A stretch of 64,000 nt of DNA, from positions 60,736-124,735 of the forward strand of contig CANXME010000203.1 in assembly GCA_948144175.1 (NCBI GenBank), given 5' to 3'. Position numbers and translations under genes: made by a program. The stretch's first letter is position 1, and the number at the start of each line of letters is the position of its first letter. This DNA is from Closterium sp. NIES-65. Lineage: Eukaryota; Streptophyta; Zygnematophyceae; Desmidiales; Closteriaceae. This document shows positions 42,172 to 51,859 of the stretch, piece after piece. Under the pieces are notes generated by a model, which saw only the letters and a list, made by a program, of their open reading frames with translations, had not been told where the DNA came from and did not search any database.

Positions 42172-42189
42172 GGAACCTGCTCGATACCA
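42172..42189 (-). promoter_or_regulatory. Copia-D primer-binding site
   Basis: The sense strand TGGTATCGAGCAGGTTCC, hairpin GTTCCC(TAGT)GGGAAC, then CTAGGGCCCACCC. Confidence 0.82.
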
Positions 42190-42324
42190 TGTTGAGATAG
42201 AGGCGAGGAATGAGTGCACTATGAAATGAAACAAGTACAAGTACCAACCCTAATTGGGTTGTACCCCCTATGGGCTACCCCACTACAGCCTAAATATATG
42301 CATCAGTAATATAATCATCTGACA
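42190..42324 (-). repeat. Copia-D 5' LTR (135 bp)
   Basis: TGTTGAGATAGAGG to ATCATCTGACA. It appears to differ from the 3' copy only in AATTG(G/C)GTTG. TSD GGGTA follows. Confidence 0.94.
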
Positions 42325-42329
42325 GGGTA

Positions 42330-43060
42330 GACCACCACGAAACAGAGCCGGAGCCAAGGCTGAAGGTGTAACTATGTGACGACCGCTGCAGAGCCTGGTC
42401 GTCAGCCCAAGAAGTGTCAGCGTGACCTTTGAGGACTACTCGACGGCGCCCTCCAAGCACAAGCCCCCTGCTCGACGTACTGCACACGTAGCGCAACACC
42501 CTCTTCGCTGTAGCCATGTGCTCTGGTCGGTGTCTCCCAGGAGCAACATAGCGTGCCAAGATGCTAAGAGGGTATGCAAGGTCAGGTCGTGTGCAGGTCA
42601 TCACGTACATGAGGCAGCCAACAAGCTCTGGGTACGGGCCACTTGGCTCTACGGACTTATCCGAAGGCATAGCTGAGAGCGAATGGCGAGTAGACAGAGG
42701 AGTGGCCTGAGGTGAGGAGTACGTGAAGCCAAAGCGCTGAAGGACCTGCTGCACCATGTGTGACTGAGTCAGGGTAATGGTGCGCTGCGCAGTTCACCCA
42801 GGTCTGTGCACGTGTGTCTCTTGTGCAGAAACAGGGACGGGTCGGCTGTAAAAGGAGCAAACCCAAGAGCCGCAAGTGTAGTCCTCAGTGTGTCGTGCCA
42901 CTCACGGGGCGCGTGGCGGAGACCGTAGACTGGCCGCCGGAGGCTCCACTGGGTACAAGGAGGAAACGACCCAGTGAAGCCAGGTGGGCGGCGCAGCCAG
43001 ATCTCCTCGTGCAGGCTGCTGTGCAGGAAAGCCTTGCTGAAGTCAAGAGAGTGAAGCTCG
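42330..43060 (-). pseudogene. Copia-C RT C-terminal part and RNase H start
   Basis: It reads TQSHMVQQVLQRFGFTYSSP, GCLMYVMTCTRPDLAYPLSI, LGGRRRVVLKGHADTSWADD and SLGSGSVSWWST, then meets the Copia-D insertion. Near 42785-42835 two deletions fuse DPSLFL to KRHTCTDLGELRS and then to the LTQSHMV block. These remove the YVDD catalytic box and part of the following helix. Confidence 0.87.
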
Positions 43061-43063
43061 TAG

Positions 43064-43909
43064 TCACGGTGAGCGGCTATGTAGCAGCACCCGAAGAGTG
43101 GTCATCTTCGGGGTGGGAGAGAAGGTCTCAAAGTAGTCAACTCCCTGCCGCTGACCGAAGCCTCGAGCAACGTAACGCGCCTTGAAGACAGGCGGAGAAC
43201 CCGGCGGCCGCTTCACCCTGAAGATCCACATGCCAGTGACGATGTTCACCCCAGGTGGGGGAACCTCGTCAACGTAGGTGCCTGTGGACTTCCAGGAAGC
43301 CATCTCTGTGTCCATGGCCGACTGCCACTGTGAGGAGTAGGGACCCTCGATCGCCTCAGCGTACGATCGAGGAGTCGGGATGTCTGGTGCATCCGGGTCT
43401 CCCTCAGGGGCAAACAGCGTGGACACGAGATGGGGCAAAGCAGCAACAAAGCACTGGAACTCCTCCTGCCTGTCCTCAAGGACGTCCATGCTAATAGCAC
43501 ACTCACCCCCGACGGACGGAGGACAGACAGACCTAGACTCAGCAACGAGACTAGCAGCGTAGTCTAGACGACCGCGAGAAGCGAAGTCAACAAGCTCAGC
43601 AACTAGGGTAGACGTAGCAGTGGACTCAAAGGAAGGGTCAGTGAGAAAAGTAGAAAGGAGACGCGTGACTGAAGGACTAGCAGCACAAAGAGAGTCAGAC
43701 TCCGGGTCAGCAAGAGAAGGAAGAGAGGACTCTGGAGGAGACGGCAACGGGACACGCAGAGGAGCAGTTGAAGGACGCAGCGCCATCTGGTGTGTGCCGG
43801 GGACCGCAGGGTGACGCGGATGCGCAGTACGCCGACTAGTGCGAGCACCACGAACAGGCAATGAAGGACGAGACGCATGTAGAGAGAAGGTAGAGATGAC
43901 ACTCAACAA
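43064..43909 (-). pseudogene. Copia-C RT N-terminus
   Basis: An open stretch carries FESTATSTLVAELVDFASRG, PSVGGECAISMDVLEDRQEE, RSYAEAIEGPYSSQW, WIFRVKRPPGSPPVF and GFGQRQGVDYFETFSPTPK. A two-base loss near 43083 shifts the frame at RVLLH. Confidence 0.87.
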
Positions 43910-44443
43910 GACCTCCAGTAGGACTTGTGTAGGGAGAAGGAGCAGGTAGAGGGGAGGCGAGCTGTAACTGTGACTGTGACTGGACAGGCTGTGGACACTC
44001 TAAGGGAGGAGCAGGACTAGTAGAGGGCGGGAGACCAAGAACCTGCTCCAGGAGTGGAACAAAGTACGGCCTCGGAACCAGCAAGGACAGCGCCGGTACC
44101 CCCAGCGGCAGCACCAGCGCCAGCAGCACCTCCAGCTCCAAGAGCGCCAACTCCAGCACCCACAGAAGCTAGCGCTAGCAGCACCACCAGCGCCAACACC
44201 TCTAGCAGCTCCTGCTCCAGCACCTCGAGTTCTAGCTGCACCAGCTCCAGTAGGACCGTCAGCTCCAGCAGCCTCAGCAGCACCCCCAAACGCACCAGCA
44301 CCAGTAGAAACACCAGCGCCAACACCCCCAGTAGCTCCAGCTCCAGCAGCACCAGCACCGCGAGCAACTCTAGCAGGACCAAGTCCAGTAGCCCCAGCAG
44401 CTCCCCAAGTCGCAGCAGCTCTAGGACCGCCAGGACGAGCACC
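43910..44443 (-). pseudogene. Copia-C integrase-RT spacer
   Basis: Contains PYFVPLLEQVLGLPPSTSP and a long Ala/Gly/Leu-coding low-complexity stretch. Frame is unclear. Short indels relative to Copia-A, for example near 43890. Confidence 0.7.
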
Positions 44444-45838
44444 TTAGGGACCAGCAGTAGCCTCTGCAGCTCCTGTAGCACGTCTCCAGCGGCGGGCAAA
44501 CCACTCGCGCATCTCGTATGGAGAGAGTGGCTCCCGCCTCGACGAGGCACCGTCGGGGGCCACACAAGCAGGCCCAGCGCCCCTAGGCTCCGCACCCCCA
44601 GACCTAGCACCCCCAGGCTCAGCACCCCCAGACTCAGCACCCTCAGTCTCAGCATCCCCAGACTCAGCACCTCCAGACCCGGCACCCGCAGGCTCAGCAC
44701 CTCTAGCAGCACCAGAGTCAACAGCTACCTCGACAGGCTCGACTGCGTCTACCTGGGTCACACCTGACAAGGCAGGACCCTGAGGGGGGAGGGGATCTAC
44801 CTGGGGGGGACCTGGCACAAGGAAGAGCGGGGGCGGGGGGAGGGACAGAGTGCGGTAGGGGGAGAGACGGTAGTAAGGCACCGACTCGTCAAAGGTGACA
44901 TCCTGGGAGGACACAACACCGCGCGAGGTGGGGTGGTAAAACTGCCACCCAGGCGTGTCAGGGGGGAAGCCAAGGAAGACGTAGGGAACAGCACGGGGGG
45001 ACAGCTTGTTCGTAGACAAGTCGCGGACAAACGCCCGAGATCCCCAGACCCAAAACGCAAACGCATCGCCAACCTTCCCCGTCCACCGCAAGACGGGGGA
45101 GGTCTCTGGCAAGGAGACCCGGGGCTGAAGGTTGAGCTGATGCGCGGCGTACTCAACCGCAAACGGCCACAGAAAATGGGGAGCAGCCGCATGCATCATG
45201 GACGTACGAGCGACGTCCATGACCATGCCAATGCGGCGCTCAGCAATCCCATTTTGCTGTGGAGAGGCCGGAAGTGTGAAGGTCTGGCGGATGCCCTGTG
45301 CATGACAGAAGGCTCCCAGACGGGCAGAGGAAAACTCCCCGCCTCTGTCCGAGAGCAGAAGTAGAAGAGGAAAGTCCGAGCCGAAACTCTCCCTGAGCTG
45401 GAGACGAGCTGCGCGGATCCAGTCGATCAACACCTCAGTGACGTCACCCTTGCTGGGCAAGGGGAAGACTGTGGTGTAACGCGAGTAGTCGTCAACCACC
45501 AGCAGGAAGTACCGCTGGCGCCCCTGCCCACTAACGCGGGCGGGGCCCCACACTTCCATGTGGAGAGTCTGCAGCGGAGCCTCTGTCGGAGGAAACTCTG
45601 AGAAGTGAGGGACGGCGCGCTGTCGCCCCTCGACGCAGGGGACGCAGGTAGGGCCAGGCCCCGGAGGTAGGGGAGGGAGAGACCGAGGGAGACCAGAGAC
45701 AAGGACACGGGAGGCCATGCCTCTGAGACGAGGCAGGGAGGGGTGACCAAGGCGGTGGTGCCAAAGGAGAGTTTGGTAGGACAATAGATGGACATGAGCA
45801 AGGAGCAGACTCAGGACCAGACCTGGACGCTGCAGCAA
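44444..45838 (-). pseudogene. Copia-C integrase
   Basis: A 464-codon open stretch covers nearly all of integrase: WHHRLGHPSLPRL, CVPC, HMEVWGPARVSGQGRQRYF, VVDDYSRYTTVF, LLLLSDRGGEFSS, SPQQNGIAERRIGMVMD, WVWGSRAFVRDLSTNKLSPR and WQFYHPTSRGVVSS. It ends in the GGAES spacer and LSPYEMREWFARRWRR. The first catalytic Asp is Glu (HMEVW), so activity is doubtful despite the long frame. Confidence 0.9.
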
Positions 45839-47315
45839 AAACTTGACTCGACGCAGCTACATGGCCAGACTCAGCAGCCGGTGGAGACTCAGTAGTAAGG
45901 GTGTACAGGTTCGACCCTGGCCGACGGGTGAACGTGGCCAAGTGTCGGCTTGTCCGAGCACACGTGCACTGGGTCACCCGCTGACTCGCAGGAGTGAACT
46001 GGTCAACCCCGCAATCCTGTAGGTTCGCTCCACTCACCAATTTCGTAGAGAACGAGGGAAGGTAGAGACCCGATAGGGTGCCAGAGGGGGCTGCCGGGTA
46101 CGGAAAGAGAGTGGAGAAGCTAGCAAGGACAGGACCCCCAGAGGGGTCTGCCAGGGAGACTGCAACCGGCCGACTGAGCGGCGTAAGAGTGGTGCGGTCT
46201 CGAAAGAAGGAGCGGGATGCACACGAGACTAGGGTGAAGGTGTGTAGGGCCTGAGCCAACGTAGTACCCCAGAGAGCAGACTCACCAGCACCTGGGGCAG
46301 CAGACGCACTAGCACCTTGGGTAGCAGACGCCCTAGCACCTAGAGCAGGTGCCTCACCAGCACCTAGAGCAGTGGCCTCAATGCCCGGGTCATGCGGTAC
46401 ACACAAGTAAGAGTCACCCGCAACACTTTCATCAACAGCATACATGGCAGCAAGAATAGCATCAAAATCAAGATCAAAGATTGCAGCCCCCGCCCTAGAT
46501 AGCTTTCCCCAGCGAGGGATCTCTGAGGCTCGAGGGAACTGGTGACGCCACGCGTCCGTCAGGCGGCCGAAGCAGCGCCGGGTGGAGTGCGGGCCCCCGC
46601 ACTGCTCACCGGCGCGGTCGCCGGTGCGGAGAACGTAGGTGCAAGGCCCTGTACCCCCACCACGCTGAGGCGAAGCGTACCACTCACGAAGCTGCTGAGG
46701 GGACAGGGTCTCATGACTGCTCTGTTGCTGCTGGCGCATACAACCACCGAAGCCACTCCTCTGCGCAGAGCCGCGACCAGGTCCACTGCTGCCACTGCCG
46801 CCTCCGCCACCTCCGCCGCCTCCGCCGCCTCCACCACCTCCGCCACCTCCAATCCCTCCACCACCGCCGCCGCCTCCTCCGCCTCTAGTGCTGCCACCGA
46901 CACCTCCACCTCCCCCACTACTCCCACCACCACACCCACCCCCTCCACTGCCTCCACCACCACCTCCACCGCCCCCGCCAGCCCCTCCGGCGCCCTTGCC
47001 CCCCTTGCCCTTGCCGGTGCGACGTCTCGCGCTCGGGGCAGACGCAGCGCCGTATGACTTGAAACCAACGAGGTCGGCCGCAGCAACAGAGGCAACAGAG
47101 GGCAAGAGGGGGGAGGGGGAACACCCCTCAAAGACGGGGGTGCGAGGGTCACCACGAGAGGCTCCTACAGCGACTATGCCCTTCTCTACTGCTAGGAAGT
47201 CCTTCTTGAGGAGGTCAACGGTGAGAGTGGTGGGGCAAACTAAGAGGAAGTGGTCCCTGACTACGCGAAGAGAGTCAGAGAGCCGGGTGACTATGTAGTA
47301 GAGGGTGATGTACAT
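45531..47315 (-). pseudogene. Copia-C gag C-terminus and protease
   Basis: A 594-codon open stretch: capsid end (ITLYYIVTRLSDSLRVVRDH, GDPRTPVFEGCSPSPLLPSV), a Gly-rich region, ETLSPQQLREWYASPQRG, the zinc cluster C-X13-C-X3-H-X4-C, DLDFDAILAAMYAVD, and the protease. The protease motif is FTLVSCASRSFF, so the DSG active site is lost (VSC). It ends in an out-of-frame part of the pre-integrase region. The overlap with the integrase frame marks a frameshift near 45780. Confidence 0.88.
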
Positions 47316-47791
47316 GGGGGGGGGGGGGGGTTCTTGGCGCAGAATTCAGCAGGAAGCGCAGCGCGGTAGCGAGTGTCACTAGTGCGGAGGTGCGTAATGG
47401 GGTCAGCGACTGTGGGAAAGGCAGCAAGGTCAGGGAAGAGGTACGGTAGCATGAAGCGGCTCAGTGCAGCAGAGGCAGGGGAAGAGTAGCGTGCAACTAT
47501 AGCGTCGTACAAGGTCTGAGCACTCTTGTACTGGCTAAAGTGTGCACGCTCAGTGGTCGGTAATTGGCGACGCGCAGCAAGGCGAGCAGTAGCATCACGC
47601 GTGGCCCATTATGAGCGAACAGTGCTGTCAGGAGTAGCAGGCGGGGCAGGAGAGGCACCTGAGGTGAGATCGAACAGAGAGAGTCCGTCTGCCCTATCGC
47701 ACTGGAGAAACAGCTGGAGGTCATCTACCCAGACCTCAAAGTCAACAACACGGCCCTCAGCATCAAAAGTAAGGACACTGGGGGTAGCCAT
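47316..47791 (-). pseudogene. Copia-C gag start
   Basis: It starts MATPSVLTFDAEGRVVDFEV at 47791, then WVDDLQLFLQCDRADGLSLF. TAA at 47609-47611 occupies the Gln codon of RSQWATRD. It continues YKSAQTLYDAIVARYSSP and LPYLFPDLAAF. A run of 15 C (sense; 47316-47330) shifts the frame relative to Copia-D, which has 14. Confidence 0.88.
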
Positions 47792-47869
47792 GACTGCAGT
47801 GGCCTAGTAGGGAGTGAGCTCACCAGTCGAGGATGGAGGGCCGGTTCGCACCGGTAGGAACACCAGCGG

Positions 47870-48665
47870 CTCGACAATAGGGCGGCTCAGTTGCTCGGTT
47901 GCTGGGCGGCTCGACGGCAGGGCGGCTCGGCTGGTGGGCGGCTCGGCGGCAGGGCTGCTTGGCTGCTGGGCGGCTCGGTCGCTGGGCGGCTCGGCTGCTG
48001 GGCGGCTCGGTTGCTCGGCAGGTGGGTGGCTCGGCTGCTGGGCTGCTCGGCGGCTTGGTCGCTGGGCAGCTTAGCGGTGACAGTGCCGCTAGGGGAGGTC
48101 GACGCGGCCGCACGTGACGGCGACGGGGCCGTAGGTGGCGGCGACGGGGCCGCAGGTGGCGGCGACGGGGCCGCAGGTGGCGGCGACGGGGCCGCACGTA
48201 ATGGCGACGAAGCCGTTGGCGGCGGCGACGGCGCCGCAGGTGGCGGCGACGGGGCCGTAGGTGGCGGCGGGGCCGCAGGTGGCGGCGGCGTGGCCGCAGG
48301 TGGCGGCGACGGGGCCGCAGGTGGTGGCGACGGGGCTGCAAGGGGCCTAGATGGGGCCGCGGAGGGGCCGTAGGGGGCCTAGGCGGGGCCATAGAGGGGT
48401 CCCAAGGGGCCTAGACGGGGCCGAAGAGGGGCCGCAAGAGGCCTAAACGGGGCAGCGACGGGGCCGTAAGGGGCCGGAAAGGGCGCCGCGAGGGGCCAAA
48501 AGGGGCCGCGCGAGGGCCGGAAGGGCGACGCGAGGGGCCTTAAGGGGTCGTAAGGGGCGGTAAGGGCGGTGCGAGGGGCCGTAGAGGGCGGCGCGAGGGG
48601 CCGTAAGGGCGCCGCTAGGGGCCGTAAGGGTGGCCAAAGGGGCCGTGAGATGGGCCACTAAGGGC
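47870..48665. repeat. GC-rich minisatellite leader of Copia-C
   Basis: GGCGGCTCGGCTGCTGG units (about 17-18 bp, 47870-48075), then GGGGCCGCAGGTGGCGGCGAC (21 bp, 48110-48340), then degenerate GGGGCCGTAAGGG repeats. Confidence 0.9.
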
Positions 48666-48773
48666 GGCTCGAAGGTAGGGAGGGCACACAGAGCTTCACA
48701 GGGCAAGAGTGAAGCGCGCTCCGGGCAAGGAAAAAAAAGTATCGTGGTGGGCCCTAGGTAGTGTTCCCACGAG

Positions 48774-48791
48774 GGAACCTGTTTGATACCA
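48774..48791 (-). promoter_or_regulatory. Copia-C primer-binding site
   Basis: The sense strand TGGTATCAAACAGGTTCC with hairpin GTTCCC(TCGT)GGGAAC and CTAGGGCCCACCAC. The GAGC of the other copies is AAAC here. Confidence 0.75.
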
Positions 48792-48915
48792 TGATGAGAA
48801 ACAAGAATGAGTGCATTGAGCAGAGAGTGGAGTACAAGTAGGAAACCCTATATGAATGTACCCCATATGAAATGCCCCACTACGCCTACACAAACTATAG
48901 CATATATGCCTGACA
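48792..48915 (-). repeat. Copia-C 5' LTR (124 bp)
   Basis: TGATGAGAAACAAG to ATGCCTGACA, followed by TSD CTATG. Confidence 0.92.
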
Positions 48916-50007
48916 CTATGAATCTAGACGGATACAGGGAATGTTCCTAAAACGACACTTGCACGGTTTGAACGGACGATGAACGAGAGTAGCACGGGTT
49001 ACTTAGCACTCGTTATGGCAGCAACAAAGGAGGAGAAGCCGAGTTCGGAGCTACCTGCAACAGTGAAGGAGGTCTTGGAGCAGTACAAGGATATAATGCC
49101 CGACGACCTACCTGCAGGCGTACCTCCAGCATGCACCCACGAGCACGAAATTCGTGGAGGAACCAGGTGCGAAACCCGTCTCACGTGCACCATACCGACT
49201 GAGTCCAACCGAACTAACAGACATGAAGAATCAGATAGAGTGTCTACTGGACAGACAAATGATCCGCCCATCCACCTCTCCCTACGGTGCACCAATTCTA
49301 TGATCCATCCAAAACCAGACGGCAGTTTATGGATGTGCATCGACTACCGCGTACTGAACAAACAGACAGTAAAAAACAAATATCCCATACCGCGCATAGA
49401 CGACCTACTAGACCAACTGCATTGAGCAACAATCTTTTCGAAGCTGGACCTTCGGTCGGGTTACTGGCAGATCAAGATGGCAGATAACTCGATCCACAAG
49501 ACGGCGTTTCGTACTAGATACGGCTCCTACGAATACTTGGTGATGCCGTTCGGACTCTGCAATGTACCAGCAATGTTTCAGGCGGAGATGAATCGCATCC
49601 TACGACCTCTGCTGGACGAGTGCGTGGTGGTGTACCTGGACGCCATTCTCGTCTACTCCAAGAACATGAAGGAGCACGTGGAGCATCTGCGGAAGGTGTT
49701 TGAGATCCTGCAGAAAACCAAGTTCTACGTGAAGCTATCGAAGAGCGACTTCGCCTTGAAGAAGGTGCAGTTTCTCGGGCACATGGTGAGTGTCGAGGGC
49801 GTACACGTGGACCCGCGGAAGATCGAAGCCATCAAGAAGTGGAAAGTTCCGGAGAACGTGAAGGAGTTGCAGCAGTTCCTAGGCTTCGCCAACTATTACA
49901 ACAGGTTCGTGCCGCATTATGCTAAGATAGCAGCACTACTGACCGACCCACTGAAAAAGGATACGCCCTACAAATGGGATACTCCTCATCAGCAAGCCAT
50001 GGAGTAG
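48916..50007 (+). pseudogene. Gypsy-2 reverse transcriptase
   Basis: Blocks are [108 protein letters not shown] and VKELQQFLGFANYYNRF. The catalytic YLDD is YLDA, so one metal-binding Asp is lost. TGA after DQLH and a frameshift near 49200-49300 split the N-terminus. TAG at 50005-50007 follows AME, where Gypsy-1 has Gln. Confidence 0.92.
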
Positions 50008-50424
50008 CTGCAGACAACACTGACTACAGCGCCAGTACTAATCCTACCGGACCCAGACAAGGACTACGTGGTGGAAGCAGACGCTAGTGACCAAGCAGTC
50101 GGAGCAGTACTGATGCAAGATCACGGACGCGGTTTGCAGCCCATCGCCTACCTCGGTAAGAAGCTACACAGAGCAGAACTGAATTACCCCATCCATGACA
50201 AGGAAGCCTTAATGATATTCATAGCCTTCAAGGCGTGGAGGTGTTACCTAGAGGGATCCAAGACCACTGTCTATATTGACCACTGCAGTCTCAAGTACCT
50301 TAAGTCACAGCCAACGCTCTCACGACGACAGGTGCGGTGGATGGACTTCTTGGAAACTCACTTCCACTACGACATCGTCTACAAGCCCGGGCTACACAAC
50401 AAGCAGACGCATTGAGCCACCTCG
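50008..50424 (+). pseudogene. Gypsy-2 RNase H
   Basis: VVEADASDQAVGAVLMQDHG, PIAYLGKKLHRAELNYP, HDKEALMIFIAFKAWR, VYIDHCSLKYLKSQP, LSRRQVRWMDFLETHFHYDI and YKPGLHN. The Asp of the usual YTDH is kept. A frameshift occurs at HNKQTH (Gypsy-1 has HNKADVLSH). Confidence 0.9.
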
Positions 50425-51493
50425 GACATGTAGCACGGATGGATGAACCCTCTGCTCAAGGGTCTATTCCAACATGGGTACTCCGTGGACGTAGAGATAG
50501 CTACAGCACAGACCAAGAAGCTGTAACAGTGGGAGAAAGTCTTAGCTGTCAGAAAGGGTTCAGGATTGATTTGGGTACCGAATCACGCCCCGCTATGGCA
50601 GATCCTATTGGAGGAGTTTCATGACGTACCATACGCGGGACACTTCGGGAGCAACAAGACATTAGCGGGAATAGCGAAGTATTACTACTGGCCCGGGATG
50701 GCAGCAGACGTGCAGCATTTTGTTACCTCATGCGATACGTGCCAGCGGATGAAGAGCAGCAAGCAAAATAAAGCAGGGTTACTTCAGCCTCTACCCGTAC
50801 CGGAGCAGCCATGGCAGGTCGTTAGCCTCGACTTCATCACGGGACTTCCTTCGACCTCACGAGGGCATGATTCTATCCTCGTAGTGATCAATAAGTTCTC
50901 CAAAATGGGTAACTTCATCCAGACCAACGCCATGGCTACAGCTGAAGCAACTGCTCGCCTCTTCTTCGATCGCATCATCACCATCCACGGCATCCCCGCT
51001 ACACTTATCTCAGACAGAGACCCTAAATTCACAAGTAATTTCTAGAAGGAGCTCATGGGATTATTGGGGACCAAACTTGCGATGTCCTCAGCATACCACT
51101 CACAAACTGATGGACAGACAGAGCGACTCAATCAGGTGGTTGAACAGTTACTACGCACAGCTTGCAAAGATGACGTCAGCCACTGGGACACACAGTTACC
51201 GACCCTAGAGTTCGCTTACAACAACGCATCACATGCGGCCACAAGGAAAACTCCTTTCTTCTTGTGTTACGGATGGGAACCACTCACACCACAGCAGCCA
51301 ACCACACCGGCACACGTCCAAGCCGCACATGACTTCGTCACCACCATACAGCAACTATGGGAGAAGACTCAGCGACGACTCACCATGATGCAGACCTTCC
51401 AGAAGCAGTATGCCAATCGTCAGCGACATGATCAGACAGTAGCATTCGGAGATCAGGTGCTTCTTGACATGCGCAACTTGAACTTGTCTCACC
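50425..51493 (+). pseudogene. Gypsy-2 integrase
   Basis: The zinc domain is HDVPYAGHFGSNKT with FVTSCDTCQRMKSS. The core has SLDFITGLPSTSRG (Asp), LISDRDPKFTSNF (Asp) and SQTDGQTERLNQVVEQLL (Glu), all three catalytic residues intact. TAA near 50524 (KKL-stop-QWEK) and TAG 51043-51045 (NF-stop-KELM) match stops at the same sites in Gypsy-1. It ends LLDMRNLNLSHLR, where a deletion fuses it to the LTR. Confidence 0.9.
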
Positions 51494-51614
51494 TTCGCGT
51501 AACACCTGGTTATGAGTGCTTGTGTCGACCATATATATAGCCTCGTGTTGTATCCATATGATCATTCAATTCATTTCAAACGCTCTTTTCTGAGCTCAAT
51601 CCTAGATCCTCACA
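51494..51614 (+). repeat. Gypsy-2 3' LTR fragment
   Basis: Matches the last 120 bp of the 5' LTR (about 31852-31970), from CTTCGCGTAACACCTGGTTA to GATCCTCACA. The chromodomain, polypurine tract and first part of the LTR are missing. Confidence 0.87.
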
Positions 51615-51639
51615 TCTCGCAATTCATGCAACCAACAAC

Positions 51640-51790
51640 CATGCCATACACATGGCACACACATGCTGCACGCATGCCACATACATGCCGCACACATGCC
51701 CGCATACATGCCATGCCACACACATGCTGCACACATGCCCGCATACATGCCATGCCACACACATGCCGCACACATGCCACACACATGACG
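51640..51790. repeat. CATGCCACACA / CATGCCGCACA tandem repeats
   Basis: ACATGCCACACACATGC, GCACACATGCCCGCATACAT and variants repeat for about 150 bp inside the hAT, next to the Gypsy-2 junction. Probably a degenerate microsatellite in an intron or linker. Confidence 0.8.
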
Positions 51791-51859
51791 TGGGTAGGAC
51801 TGTCCTACACTAGCTTCAGGGCTGGTTTCTTGATACGGGCCTGCTGGTTCAGGCCCCGC

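Larger units (their letters stand above)
34934..42324 (-). mobile_element. Copia-D: youngest Ty1/copia element, TSD GGGTA
   Basis: 135-bp LTRs (34934-35068, 42190-42324) appear to differ at one base. The TSD is GGGTA (34929-34933, 42325-42329). At 7,391 bp it is the most complete copia in the window, with full gag, protease, integrase, RT and RNase H. Two stops (TAG 38973, TGA 38763), two frameshifts (G run near 38281; near 37108) and a YVDN catalytic change prevent autonomous activity. Confidence 0.95.
34243..48915 (-). mobile_element. Copia-C: Ty1/copia element, TSD CTATG, holds Copia-D
   Basis: 124-bp LTRs at 34243-34366 and 48792-48915 are flanked by CTATG (34238-34242 and 48916-48920). 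Read leftward: primer-binding site, minisatellite leader, gag with Gly-rich region and zinc knuckle, protease, integrase, spacer, RT and RNase H. Copia-D splits RNase H at 34933/42325. Removing it gives a 7.3-kb element. RT lacks its active site. Confidence 0.93.
31137..51614 (+). mobile_element. Gypsy-2: chromovirus, split by Copia-C
   Basis: The 5' LTR begins at 31137 and a 3' LTR fragment ends at 51614. The flanks are TATCG (31132-31136) and TCTCG (51615-51619), a 5-bp TSD with one mismatch. The interior has primer-binding site, gag, protease (to 34242), then Copia-C, then RT, RNase H and integrase (48921-51490). Removing Copia-C and one CTATG rejoins the sequence. The chromodomain and first half of the 3' LTR are deleted. 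Confidence 0.9.

Noticed and set aside
51602..51784. Cys/His/Met-rich minus-strand frame suggestive of a metal-binding peptide
   Set aside because: It is encoded by CATGCCACACA tandem repeats within the hAT and has no start context or conservation evidence.
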